Assembly: GCF_014643735.1 (NCBI RefSeq)
Contig: NZ_BMKA01000007.1
Span: forward strand, 1 to 64,000
Length of the DNA stretch: 64,000 nt
Reading direction: 5' to 3'
From: Neptunicoccus cionae
GTDB taxonomy: Bacteria; Pseudomonadota; Alphaproteobacteria; Rhodobacterales; Rhodobacteraceae
In this document: one piece after another, positions 9,723 to 17,361 of the stretch
Layout: the number at the start of each line of letters is the position of its first letter
How positions within the stretch are numbered: the first letter of the stretch is position 1
Translations under genes and position numbers: made by a program
Notes under the pieces: generated by a model
What the model was told of the DNA's origin: nothing
Database searches by the model: none
What the model saw: only the letters and a program-made list of their open reading frames with translations

Positions 9723-10343
9723 TCACTTAGTGGTGGCAGGGAGACAAAGGTGATCCTTTCCAATTTTCTTCAAGTATTCATCAATTAAAACGTGAGGGAC
9801 TTCGCCCAAGAAAGTAAGCTCAATGAGCGACTGCCAAGATGTGGGCGAGTGTTCCTCTAAGGCTGTTTCAACAAATTCTCCAACTTCTTGAAGCGTCCAA
9901 GGATCCTCTACAAACGCGGGCCCGTCTTGAACCTGTGATAGTTCCATGTCGCAGGTTTCTTGGGCGGCGAAACCTCCCGGTCGAATTGCCTTAGGCAGGT
10001 AATGAACAGGATTTACGCACATGGCTTCACCACAAGAACTTTCCAGTCTGTAAGGGTAATCGAGCTTCGTTGCAAAGTCGAACAGTAACCTGTTTACGGA
10101 ATGCCTTTTGCCACTAAAATTGACCACTGGCCTTGGACGGTCCATAATAATAGTAAGTTCTGGGATGTTGTCGTAGCCTCGTTTGTAACGCATACGGGGT
10201 CCGGACCTTCCGGTACTGGCCCCAGTCCAAATCATACAATTTTCCGGAAGATCATCTCGTCCTACTTCTCCTAAAATAAGTTTTTCGAGAATTGGTGATT
10301 TTGTTTTTTGTGCAACACGTTTAGCCAGGATTTCAATTTTCAT
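9723..10343 (-). CDS. HNH-like protein of mobile-element type (206 aa)
   Basis: The middle and C-terminal half recall phage HNH endonucleases: CMIWTGAS (their CWxWTG start), a VNRLLFDFATK helix in place of the usual H/NRxxY, and CGEAMCVNPVHYLPK matching the C-x-N-P-x-H-L ending. The His-containing segment between (normally V-D-H-x-C) reads LESSCGE here, so the first histidine of the HNH triad seems absent. It could be a degenerate, non-cutting DNA-binding relative. The start at 10343 has GGGAG about nine bases upstream. It is probably transcribed from the repeat-rich spacer to its right. Function is unproven. Confidence 0.55.
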   Translation of the reverse strand: MKIEILAKRVAQKTKSPILEKLILGEVGRDDLPENCMIWTGASTGRSGPRMRYKRGYDNIPELTIIMDRPRPVVNFSGKRHSVNRLLFDFATKLDYPYRLESSCGEAMCVNPVHYLPKAIRPGGFAAQETCDMELSQVQDGPAFVEDPWTLQEVGEFVETALEEHSPTSWQSLIELTFLGEVPHVLIDEYLKKIGKDHLCLPATTK

Positions 10344-10655
10344 TTAGAGTATCTCCCATCTGTTTTGGGTTCGCCTATTTTTGATTGTTTTCAAAACTGT
10401 TGGTAAGTTGAAAACATACTGTATTTGATGAATCTGTTTTGGCTTGGCCAAAAGGGAATTTCACTTTTGGAAAGTGTGACGGACCTTATCCTATCTCTCT
10501 TATCTTATTTATTATCTTCTTCTTGAAATTGAAGAATTGTTAGTAAAGAAAGTTGAGATAAGGTCCTTAACACTTATTGCGAAGTGGCGTGCCCAAATCG
10601 ACCAAAAACAAATTTAGTCAAAACTTGGTTCGATGATTTGAAGACACAATCCCGG
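10344..10655. promoter_or_regulatory. AT-rich spacer with several inverted repeats; possible operator or replication origin
   Basis: Four symmetric elements occur within 200 bp: GTTTTCAA/TTGAAAAC (10387-10394, 10408-10415); CACTTT-TGG-AAAGTG (10462-10476); GGACCTTATC/GATAAGGTCC (10481-10490, 10557-10566); and, almost concentric inside the last, TTCTTC/GAAGAA (10517-10522, 10531-10536). The interior also carries several TTATC steps and is very AT-rich. It must contain the HNH-like gene's promoter. The extent of the symmetry is more than a single operator needs, so an element replication origin is possible. Confidence 0.5.
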
Positions 10656-10886
10656 CTAGTCAAGTCGAACAAAACGTGGGTCCAGAAGGGGCTTGCAAGG
10701 GAGGCCACTTACAATCGTTCTGTCGTACTCGTAGCGTTCGATCAGGCCTGCTCGAAGTAAAGAGTGGACTGTGTTGTTTGTAGCAATAAGTGGCATTTTC
10801 ACATTTTTATGAATTTCCTCGGTTGTTTGCCAAGGATGTTGTGCAAGATGGGCGAGTAATTGCTGTTCATAGGTTACCGAGGGCAT
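10656..10886 (-). CDS. Small winged-helix-like DNA-binding protein (76 aa)
   Basis: A short protein whose core (TYEQQLLAHLAQHP, then TTEEIHKNVKMPLIATNNTVHSL, then AGLIERY) reads as the three helices and wing of a MarR/ArsR-like winged helix: a helix, a turn-helix with a threonine-rich recognition helix, and the LIERYEYD wing strand. The ATG at 10886 follows GGAGA at a proper distance. A start 15 codons earlier is possible but has no better site. It lies between the AlpA-type gene and the repeat-rich spacer, so it may control one of the inverted repeats there. The fold is inferred from pattern, and its targets are unknown. Confidence 0.6.
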   Translation of the reverse strand: MPSVTYEQQLLAHLAQHPWQTTEEIHKNVKMPLIATNNTVHSLLRAGLIERYEYDRTIVSGLPCKPLLDPRFVRLD

Positions 10887-10967
10887 CGGACATTCTCCAT
10901 GTGGTGTAGCTGGCACATTAAGTGCGAGCATATTTCGTTAAGTGTGCTAGTTGGGTGGGGTTATGGG

Positions 10968-10990
10968 CAAAAAAAAAACGCCTTGTTACC
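10968..10990 (-). terminator. Probable terminator of the AlpA-type gene
   Basis: On the minus strand a short GC stem (GCCT...AGGC) overlapping the stop codon of the gene at 10986 is followed by ten Ts. The stem is short, but the T run is unusually long. Confidence 0.5.
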
Positions 10991-11198
10991 ACGAGGCTTG
11001 GGCGAAAGTTTGAACCGGACGCATTTCGTTTTGTTCTAACCAAGATTCGACGGCTTCTTTACGGTAGAGTACGGTCCGACCTACTTTGCAGCGCGCTGGG
11101 CCGAGGCGGAGAGCATGCCAGCGACTGAGCGTACGTAATGAAACACCTAACAGGGAGGCTACTTCCAAAGGTTTCATGTATGCGTTTTGTGTATCCAT
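10986..11198 (-). CDS. AlpA-family HTH regulator / excisionase-like protein (70 aa)
   Basis: MerR-like helix-turn-helix of the excisionase (AlpA/Xis) family: KPLEVASLLGVSLRTLSRWHALRLGP is the classic element, followed by the wing GRTVLYRKEAVESWLEQ. Such proteins sit beside integrases and either activate the integrase gene or bend DNA for excision. The start is clear, with AGGAG seven bases before the ATG. It lies 121 bp downstream of the integrase gene on the same strand. The TGTCCG repeats at both island ends are plausible binding sites for it, although this is inference. There is no homologue elsewhere in the window. Confidence 0.85.
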   Translation of the reverse strand: MDTQNAYMKPLEVASLLGVSLRTLSRWHALRLGPARCKVGRTVLYRKEAVESWLEQNEMRPVQTFAQASW

Positions 11199-11319
11199 AA
11201 GTTTCTCCTTTTGTTGGACAAGAGGAGAAGTAGCGAGTTGTGCATATTTTTAAAGATGGCGTTTCTAGAAATTAGGCTTATTTATCAATGATTTCCCGAA
11301 ATTGAAATTCTCCGAGCAT

Positions 11320-12456
11320 TTATTTTCTGCCCGCAGCTGCGGAAAAAGAGTTTGCGGCTTTACGTAGTGGGTCATCCATTAAGTGAGCGTAGCGTAGGGT
11401 AGTTTGATATTGTGAGTGGCCTAGAAGTTTTCCGATGGCCTCAAGTGAGGCGCCGCCGGAGATAAGGACGGATGCAAAGGAATGGCGTAGGTCGTGAATG
11501 CGCAAATCTTGTAGGTTCGTTTCTTTTTTGAGCCATGTCCAAGGTCGGTTTAAATCTGACATGTGAGTGCCAGTCGCGGTCGGAAAGAGATAGTTACTGG
11601 TTGCGCCTTCCTTCATTGTCTTTAAAAGCAGGAGTGCTTCATCTGAGAGTGGGATGCGTTTTCGTTTCCTATCTTTGCTCTTGTGCGGCGGGCGATTTAA
11701 TAGGCCTTGCTCAAGATCCAAATCGCACCATTCCAAAGAGAGAATCTCTCCTCGGCGAGCACCTGTAAGGACTAAGAGCCTTATAGCGTTGGCTGCGCGT
11801 TGGTTTGGCATACGATCGAGAGCACTGAATACCCGTTCATATTCAGCCGGTGTCAAATACCGTTCGCGAGGTTGTTCTGTATTTCTGCGAAAGCCATCTG
11901 CTGGATTTTTTTCAATCCAGCCCCATCTAATTGCCAAATTGAGAGCTTTTCTAAGAACCTCTAGAACGCGGTTTGCGCGCGTCGGACCAGCTTCGCTCAC
12001 GCGAGCGTGCAAGCGGTCGATATGATTGCTGGTGAGTTCTCGAACTTGGATGAATTGGAGCTCTGGCAAGATGAATTTTGACCACATACTGCGTTGATCC
12101 GATTGGCTTCGTTTAGATAAAGTTGGCAGGTGGGCGCGTTCATACTCGGAGAAAAGGTCTGCAACATTTGGGGCCGCCTTGCGCTTGTTCCGGTCTTCGA
12201 GTGGGTCTTGACCTCGATCGATCAAACGCCGCAATCGCTTGGCTTCCTCGCGAGCTGCCGCCGCGCTCCAAGCTGGATGACTACCAATAGTCATTCTACG
12301 TTCGCGTCGGTTAATGTTGTAATTTAGAATGAAGGATTTGGTTCCTGCCTTAGTTATGCGAAGTCCAAAGCCTTTAATTGCAGCATCGTAATGGATTTTG
12401 TTGCCCTTCTCAGGAGCATCTGCCCTTTTCGTGAAGGTCTCGTTAATATTTGTCAT
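11320..12456 (-). CDS. Tyrosine-type site-specific integrase (378 aa)
   Basis: Phage-type integrase with an N-terminal arm-binding/DUF4102-like part (residues about 1-90), a core-binding domain (about 95-185) and a C-terminal catalytic domain. The catalytic set is complete: R234 in LTGARRGEI, H321-x-x-R324 in HDLRHSF, H347 in LGHSQ and the nucleophile Y356 in LRYAHL. I place the start at the ATG at 12456 (MTNINET), the usual beginning for this family; a GTG at 12498 would run across an inverted repeat. The gene ends about 1.1 kb from the island interior and starts 135 bp from the right core repeat, consistent with action on the tRNA-fMet 3' end. Confidence 0.95.
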   Translation of the reverse strand: MTNINETFTKRADAPEKGNKIHYDAAIKGFGLRITKAGTKSFILNYNINRRERRMTIGSHPAWSAAAAREEAKRLRRLIDRGQDPLEDRNKRKAAPNVADLFSEYERAHLPTLSKRSQSDQRSMWSKFILPELQFIQVRELTSNHIDRLHARVSEAGPTRANRVLEVLRKALNLAIRWGWIEKNPADGFRRNTEQPRERYLTPAEYERVFSALDRMPNQRAANAIRLLVLTGARRGEILSLEWCDLDLEQGLLNRPPHKSKDRKRKRIPLSDEALLLLKTMKEGATSNYLFPTATGTHMSDLNRPWTWLKKETNLQDLRIHDLRHSFASVLISGGASLEAIGKLLGHSQYQTTLRYAHLMDDPLRKAANSFSAAAGRK

Positions 12457-12457
12457 A

Positions 12458-12490
12458 TGTCCGCTCTGTGTCCGGCCTTTGTCGGACACA
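12458..12490. promoter_or_regulatory. TGTCCG repeats and inverted repeat before the integrase
   Basis: TGTCCG occurs at 12458-12463 and 12469-12474, 11 bp apart, and then inverted: TGTGTCCG (12467-12474) faces CGGACACA (12483-12490) across an 8-bp spacer. It lies between the integrase start and the right core repeat. It may be an arm-type binding site, an operator or both. Confidence 0.5.
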
Positions 12491-12591
12491 GTTGGCACTA
12501 AATGTCTTTTTGGGTCAATAAGCGTCTATCCAATTTCCAGAAATTGATTGAAAGTAAAGGTTTTTTTTGTGGAATTGGGCAGTTTGACACA

Positions 12592-12642
12592 CAGGCTCAT
12601 AACCTGAAGGTCGTAGGTTCAAATCCTACCCCCGCAACCAAT
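12592..12642 (+). repeat. attR core (51-bp direct repeat, tRNA fragment)
   Basis: Perfect copy of 1524-1574. It contains only the 3' part of tRNA-fMet from the anticodon stem to CCA, so it is not a functional gene. By the usual integration logic it is the host's original tRNA 3' end displaced by the island. Confidence 0.92.
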
Positions 12643-12669
12643 GTTCTGATGTAATATCAGTCGCTTAAA

Positions 12670-12691
12670 AGCCACCCTCGGGTGGCTTTTT
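12670..12691 (+). terminator. Displaced tRNA-fMet terminator (right copy)
   Basis: Stem AGCCACC (12670-12676), loop CTCG, GGTGGCT (12681-12687), then five Ts. It is homologous to the terminator at 1602-1624 and is probably the original host version. Confidence 0.8.
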
Positions 12692-13113
12692 GCGTTGATA
12701 GATTGCCCATGGAAGAGTTGTGGAAGGTTGCGGCGATGGAATCGGGTGCTGTAATCTTGCTACAGTTGGGGTGGTCACTTTATTGCTGACCGCTGACATG
12801 TAAATTTGACATAACGGCGGAAACCGGACTTTCGCTGCGGTTGCGAGCTGTCTCTCAACAGGGACAGAAAGCAGTCATTGACTGGACGTGGGCGTGGGAA
12901 GGACTGACGACTTAGAACGGAATACTCAAGATTTCTGATCATAAAACCAAGACCGCAAGTAAGCGTTGCATCTGGCCCCCAAAATTGGACCTTAAAGCTT
13001 GGGAAGACTGGCACTATATTGACGCTACGCGTCAATATGGGACATACCCACCGTTCGGAAATTTGCATTGGACGACCGCTTCCAGCGGCTGTTTCAAGTG
13101 GTCATTTGATGTT
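12692..13113. other. Gene-free flank with a strong palindrome; likely eroded repeat
   Basis: Contains the palindrome ATTGACGC-TAC-GCGTCAAT at 13018-13036. An open frame covering 12775-13068 on the minus strand has no ribosome site or known domain, and I do not regard it as a gene. The stretch has the look of a short interspersed intergenic repeat. Confidence 0.4.
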
Positions 13114-14115
13114 TTAGTCTCCTAGCTGAAAATCTAACAAATCGTCGCCTATCATTCCGCGAGCTTTTTTCGCGCCATCGGGCAACACTAAGATGAATTT
13201 TCGCGTACTGGCGGCGAGGCCGAGAAGCGCAGAAACCATTGGCCCACTATCCTTCTTCTTTTCCGTGCGCTCACCGATTATTACTTTTCCAACAATGCGT
13301 CCTCGGTACTCGACAGTGTAGGTGACACTCTTGGGCGGATTGGAAGTACTGGCCAATGCACTGACCACAGAGGCTTCGTTCTTCTGATAAGTCCCGATGG
13401 CAATAAAATTCTCACCTTCTAACCTGACATCCAATTCACAATTGGGGTCAATAATCGTTTTAGGAACGTCATGGCGCGCACGCTGCCAAAGGTGTTCTCC
13501 TACATGGCTTAAAAAGACACTCTTTGAACTCACCCCTTTCAACTTGTCTTTATGGGTTTTATCTTCCTCTTCTGGAATTTCTCTCAACCGTACAAGCGCC
13601 GACGCCACGTTGTCATGGTAGCTCGGATGCTTCTGGGCTTCTTTCAGTATCTCGTCAGCTTCAGATAAGAAACCAGAGCTCATGTGCTCGTATGCAAGGT
13701 TGCTCATCGCGAGTGTTTCAACTCTTCTCGCAGCCTTCCGGAAAGCATCAATTGATTTCCCGCGCAACGAGAAGTGCCGATAAACGACCCCTAAGTTGTT
13801 CCAGACTGTTCCATCCCTCTGGTTGGCAGGAATTTTTTCATAGTGAAACATGGCGAGAGCGTCACTGCTTGTTTGCGCATGAAGGTAGGCCAGCTGGAAG
13901 CGATTTGATATGTCAGACGGATTGATCGAGAGCTCCCTTTCTAACATCGCAGCCTTTAATACATCGTCTTGGTACCAATCAGAAAGATCCGAAAGTGTGG
14001 CCAACAGCAGGTCTTCCATTTCAGGCCCGTCTACAAGATCGCGCATTTCTGCGACAATTGCAGGAATGTCTTTGCTACTACCTTGGTCCTGAACGGCGCG
14101 CGCCAGCTCTCCCAA
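13114..14115 (-). CDS. TPR-type protein of unknown function (333 aa)
   Basis: Helical-repeat protein: the segment around residues 55-170 shows tetratricopeptide features (SNRFQLAYLH, then TVWNNLGVVYRHFSLRGKS, then AMSNLAYEHMSSGFLSEA). The C-terminal 130 residues look beta-rich (LDVRLEGENFIAIGTY, VTYTVEYRGRIVGKV) with no catalytic motif I know. No signal peptide is visible, so it is presumably cytoplasmic. The only start available before the frame closes is TTG at 14115, with a weak CAGG upstream. It begins 48 bp after the stop of the truncated HamA-like gene, so its promoter and perhaps its first codons may have been altered by the same deletion. It could be an ordinary orphan or a defence accessory. 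Confidence 0.6.
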   Translation of the reverse strand: MGELARAVQDQGSSKDIPAIVAEMRDLVDGPEMEDLLLATLSDLSDWYQDDVLKAAMLERELSINPSDISNRFQLAYLHAQTSSDALAMFHYEKIPANQRDGTVWNNLGVVYRHFSLRGKSIDAFRKAARRVETLAMSNLAYEHMSSGFLSEADEILKEAQKHPSYHDNVASALVRLREIPEEEDKTHKDKLKGVSSKSVFLSHVGEHLWQRARHDVPKTIIDPNCELDVRLEGENFIAIGTYQKNEASVVSALASTSNPPKSVTYTVEYRGRIVGKVIIGERTEKKKDSGPMVSALLGLAASTRKFILVLPDGAKKARGMIGDDLLDFQLGD

Positions 14116-14162
14116 AAAACCTGTCTGACGCCAGCACTTATGGGACCAAATAGGGCGAATTG

Positions 14163-14714
14163 CTAAGAGAGTGTTTGTTGCTCATCGAATTTGGCATGAA
14201 TACCGTCGGTTCCGTGCACTGGCATGTTATTGTTAGTTTTAGGGTACATTTTTGAGACAATTTGCGGTGCCTCAAGCAGCCATTCGACCAATATGAAAAG
14301 CAAGATTTCACCAGCTTCTCCTGACCTGTGACTTCCCTTTTTCGCCTTTATAAAGAGACTGCGAGCACGCTCATGCAATTGCGTCGAAACCTGATTGACC
14401 AAAACTGTATCATTGTCAGTAAGCGCTTGTTTCATCCTGTCGTGAGCAGACGTGATCTCAGACCGAGGTAAGCAGAACGAGACGATCTGGTGATACAGGA
14501 CCTCAAGAAACTCGTCGCATGTCTGTTTTCCATCTCTGAACGCAATGTAGCTACAGCGAACTTCAATGCGATCACCAAGTGAATCGGTATCATAATTCAA
14601 GTGGCGTATTCGGCTCGATAGGCTACTAAAATTGCCTAGGAAGGTTTCAAGTTGTTCTGCTAATAACATTACTGCCCACTGGAACTTGCCCGCAATGAGA
14701 TTTGCTCCGCTCAT
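14163..14714 (-). pseudogene. Truncated HamA-like (DUF1837, Hachiman) gene
   Basis: The 183-residue product carries two hallmarks of HamA/DUF1837 proteins: a glycine-containing amphipathic helix (SGEAGEILLFILVEWLLE) and, near its end, SKMYPKTNNNMPVHGTDGIH with the conserved Asp-Gly-x-His. In intact HamA this is followed at once by the GExK motif of the PD-(D/E)xK nuclease and a further hundred or so residues. Here a stop codon comes seven residues after DGIHAKF, so ExK and the C-terminal half are gone. No HamB helicase gene is near. I read it as a remnant of a Hachiman-type locus cut by a deletion that now abuts the TPR gene. A reassigned short gene is less likely. Confidence 0.6.
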
Positions 14715-14916
14715 GGTTGAATTTCATGTCAACGCTTCAACAGTTTCTCTTAGTAATCAAGAGAATAAGCCCAAACAGCTAACCATATAGAAATATTTGG
14801 ACGGGCCTGCTGAGATGGAGGCACGAAGTGACACCCATACGGCACCCAAGTTTATGAATGCGATAATCAAACCACAGCCTTGATCTGCAATGTTACTTTA
14901 ATAACAGATAGTTAAA

Positions 14917-14991
14917 TGGTGCCCGGGGGCGGAATCGAACCACCGACACGAGGATTTTCAATCCACTGCTCTACCCCTGAGCTACCCGGGC
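14917..14991 (-). tRNA. tRNA-Phe (GAA)
   Basis: A 75-nt cloverleaf on the minus strand: acceptor GCCCGGG/CCCGGGC, anticodon loop with GAA (TTGAAAA), T-arm GGTTCGATTCC, discriminator A and encoded CCA. No duplicate of its 3' end was found in the window, so it is not visibly used as an integration site here. Confidence 0.95.
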
Positions 14992-15075
14992 ACGGGTTTC
15001 GAAGGGCGCTTGGCCTTTCGTGGGTCGGGGCGTTTTAGGATAGGCTGGCTGGGGTGGCAAGCGCTTTCTTGCGCC

Positions 15076-15261
15076 TCAGTGAATTTTTGGTTCATTTGGC
15101 GCTGTGTCTGACGAAAAACCGTCTTCCTCGTCCGTGTTTCCCCCCGGAATGGCGTAGCTTCCGTTAAGCCATTTGCCAAGATCCACATCCGCGCAGCGTT
15201 TGGAGCAGAAGGGGCGGTATTTCGGGTTGGTTTCCTTGTCACAGATCGGGCAGCTACTCAT
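15076..15261 (-). CDS. yacG: DNA gyrase inhibitor / zinc protein YacG
   Basis: A 61-residue zinc-ribbon protein with the YacG pattern: CPIC at residues 4-7, FCSKRC about 12 residues later, then [14 protein letters not shown]. In E. coli YacG binds GyrB and inhibits gyrase. The four cysteines are complete. Its ATG overlaps the stop codon of the RNase E/G gene by one base (TGATG), so the two are translationally coupled. It closes the operon infA-maf-rng-yacG, an arrangement common in Rhodobacterales. Identification is firm; the gyrase link is from the family. Confidence 0.9.
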   Translation of the reverse strand: MSSCPICDKETNPKYRPFCSKRCADVDLGKWLNGSYAIPGGNTDEEDGFSSDTAPNEPKIH

Positions 15262-16310
15262 CAGGACAGCACCTCTTTCAGGGGCAGGCGTTCACGTTTG
15301 CGTTGCAGTTCGAAATGGCCGAGTCCGGTCCAGCCGACCAGCGCGGTTTCAATGCCGTCGGCGCGAAATCCAGCGCGCAGGGCTTGTTCGACCTGTCGCT
15401 GGTCCTTGCGGGGCATCGGGGCGAAATCCACTACGATCTGTCCGCCAAGGCCGCGCAGGCGCAACTGGCGGGGCAGGTCTTTTGCGGCGGCCAGATTGGC
15501 CTTTAGGCCGGCGGCAAAGGAGGTGTCGGCGCCGGTGTTCACATCTACTGCAACAAGGGCGCTGGTCGGCTCTATCGCCATCCACGCGCCGCCTGAAAGC
15601 CTTGCGGGTGGGGCGAGAAGATCATCCACAGCATCGCGAAAGCCTAGCAGTTCAAGCCCGCCGTGTTCCTGCATTACCTCGTCTGGGTCAGGGTCAACCC
15701 ATTCACGCCAAGCGACCTGATGCGCTGCCTCGGCCGGTTGGATCAGGGCAGGCGCGCCGTCGGCCTGTTCCAGGACGGCGCGGGCAGCATCGCGCATGGC
15801 GCTGATGTCGTCAAAAATTGCATCGTCCGAGACGCCTTCAGCCACGGAACGGACAATCAGACCGAAGCTTTCATCTGCATCATCCAGCGCGTCATGGGCG
15901 ATTTCGAGCAGGCGGTCCCGCTCGTCCTCGTCACGTATTTTGCGGGCGATGTTCAGGCCGGGCGCATCCGGTGTGACGATGCAATACCTACTTTTAAACA
16001 GCAGCTTAGGTGATACGGGCGCCGCTTTATTGCCCTCGGCATGGGTAGAGATCTGCACGAGCATAGTCTGCCCGGGAGGAATGCCCTTGGCCTGCCGCAG
16101 ATAGCCGGTCTGGCCATTGCTAAGATCAAGCATCATGCCGCTTTGCCCCTTCATCGGGCGCTGGGTCACGGCACGGTAGATTGCGCCGGGGCGGGGGGAT
16201 GTATCCTCTGCCGGATCTACCAGCAAATCGGTCAACACACCATTGTCGATCAGGGCGGCGCAGGTGCGGCCCTCAATCTCGTCCAGAATAACCAGCCGGC
16301 CTTTTCTCAT
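15261..16310 (-). CDS. Ribonuclease E/G family protein (short form, 349 aa)
   Basis: Endoribonuclease of the RNase E/G family acting in RNA maturation and turnover. Both metal-binding aspartates of the DNase-I-like domain are recognisable, in [11 protein letters not shown] and IVVDFAPM about 40 residues apart. The protein is much shorter than RNase G (about 490 residues). It lacks the C-terminal zinc-link CPxC and small domain, and its S1-like N-terminal part ([11 protein letters not shown]...) is only loosely conserved. It is coupled to maf upstream by a 4-bp overlap and to yacG downstream. Full-length RNase E is expected elsewhere in the genome, so this is probably the compact paralogue typical of the group. 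Confidence 0.85.
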   Translation of the reverse strand: MRKGRLVILDEIEGRTCAALIDNGVLTDLLVDPAEDTSPRPGAIYRAVTQRPMKGQSGMMLDLSNGQTGYLRQAKGIPPGQTMLVQISTHAEGNKAAPVSPKLLFKSRYCIVTPDAPGLNIARKIRDEDERDRLLEIAHDALDDADESFGLIVRSVAEGVSDDAIFDDISAMRDAARAVLEQADGAPALIQPAEAAHQVAWREWVDPDPDEVMQEHGGLELLGFRDAVDDLLAPPARLSGGAWMAIEPTSALVAVDVNTGADTSFAAGLKANLAAAKDLPRQLRLRGLGGQIVVDFAPMPRKDQRQVEQALRAGFRADGIETALVGWTGLGHFELQRKRERLPLKEVLS

Positions 16311-16867
16311 CGTATTCCAAATCCTGATAGCATTGCGGCGGTTTCCGCCAGAGGCAGGCCAACCACGTTAGAATAAGAGCCGTTGATGGCTGGGATCAGA
16401 GCAGCAGCGCGGCCCTGAATGCCATAGCCGCCAGCCTTGCCCTGCCATTCGTCGCTGTCGAGATACGCTGTCATTTCGCTCTCAGAGATGCGCTTGAAAG
16501 AAACGCGGGTCATCACGGCGCGGTGGATCTGCCGGTCATTTGAGCGGACCGCCACACCTGTTATTACCTGGTGACGGCGACCTGACAGGAGGGAAAGGAA
16601 CTTTTCAGCCTCGGCGCGGTCCCGGGGTTTTTCCATGATCCGGCGGCCAAGCGCGACGGTGGTATCCGCGCAAAGCACCACTTCGCCATCCTGAAGCGTG
16701 ATGGCTTCGGCTTTGGCCACAGCAAGGCGGCGGACGTAGGCGCGGGGGGCCTCATCCTTGAGCGGTGTTTCGTCAATGTCGGCAGGGCGCACTTCTGCGG
16801 GCGCGATGGATATCTGCGCCAGCAGGTCCAGCCGACGCGGGCTGGCAGATCCGAGTATCAGCCTCAT
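16307..16867 (-). CDS. maf: Maf-family nucleoside triphosphate pyrophosphatase
   Basis: A 186-residue house-cleaning enzyme that hydrolyses modified or canonical NTPs (dTTP/UTP or m7GTP) to monophosphates. The start LILGSASPRRLDLL is the Maf signature, followed by the IDE triad, AVAKAE and the catalytic CADTTV segment. KPRDRAEAEKFLSLLSGR and GGYGIQGRAA are the other conserved blocks. Length is standard. It overlaps the RNase E/G gene by 4 bp and follows infA by 20 bp. The subfamily (YhdE or YceF type) cannot be settled by eye. Confidence 0.9.
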   Translation of the reverse strand: MRLILGSASPRRLDLLAQISIAPAEVRPADIDETPLKDEAPRAYVRRLAVAKAEAITLQDGEVVLCADTTVALGRRIMEKPRDRAEAEKFLSLLSGRRHQVITGVAVRSNDRQIHRAVMTRVSFKRISESEMTAYLDSDEWQGKAGGYGIQGRAAALIPAINGSYSNVVGLPLAETAAMLSGFGIR

Positions 16868-16887
16868 GCGGTCAAACGCATGGCGGA

Positions 16888-17106
16888 TTACTTGTAGCGA
16901 TAGTTGATACGCCCTTTGGTCAGGTCATAAGGGGTCATTTCCACCTGAACCTTATCCCCTGCCAGCACGCGAATGCGGTTCTTCCGCATTTTGCCAGCAG
17001 TATGAGCAATAATTTCATGGCCGTTTTCCAGCTCTACCCGAAATGTCGCATTCGGCAGAAGCTCGACAACGACACCATCGAATTCGAGAAGTTCTTCTTT
17101 AGCCAT
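16888..17106 (-). CDS. infA: Translation initiation factor IF-1
   Basis: A 72-residue OB-fold protein of near-universal sequence, from [11 protein letters not shown] through [20 protein letters not shown] to KGRINYRYK. It binds the ribosomal A site during initiation. The ATG at 17106 is the correct start; a 13-codon upstream extension in frame is not conserved. It leads the infA-maf-rng-yacG group. The 255 bp upstream (17107-17361) contain no gene, only a hairpin at 17327-17351. Confidence 0.97.
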   Translation of the reverse strand: MAKEELLEFDGVVVELLPNATFRVELENGHEIIAHTAGKMRKNRIRVLAGDKVQVEMTPYDLTKGRINYRYK

Positions 17107-17326
17107 GTTTTCTCCAGTATTGGCGTCCAGTAGCGTAGCCGCCATTCATGCGGGGCTACATGATCCTAAAGCGGCAAAATATCAAGCGAAAAGGCCCGCT
17201 CGGGGCGAAGACTTCGCACTGCGGTGCCATAAAGCGCACAGTTACAAAGGTTTTTCGGAAAATGGGCGGGAATTTTTCTTCGATTGTGCGGCGCGCCGTA
17301 CTTGGGACCGGCGAATCTACCCGAGG

Positions 17327-17351
17327 TGCGGAGGGCTCTACACCCTCCGCA
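17327..17351. terminator. Hairpin after the DJ-1/PfpI gene
   Basis: Perfect 9-bp stem TGCGGAGGG/CCCTCCGCA around a 7-nt loop, ten bases beyond the stop codon of the gene at 17362-18039. There is no T run, so termination may be partial. Confidence 0.5.
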
Positions 17352-17361
17352 TCTGGTTAAT

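Noticed and set aside
12592-12642. Second tRNA-fMet gene
   Set aside because: Only the 3' part from the anticodon stem onward is present; the acceptor 5' strand and D-arm are missing. It is the attR repeat.
12775-13068. Open frame of 97 codons on the minus strand as a gene
   Set aside because: No ribosome site, no recognisable domain, and it covers a palindrome in a stretch that looks like an intergenic repeat.
17327-17351. Part of a tRNA gene
   Set aside because: It is a simple 9-bp hairpin with no cloverleaf around it, better explained as a transcript end.
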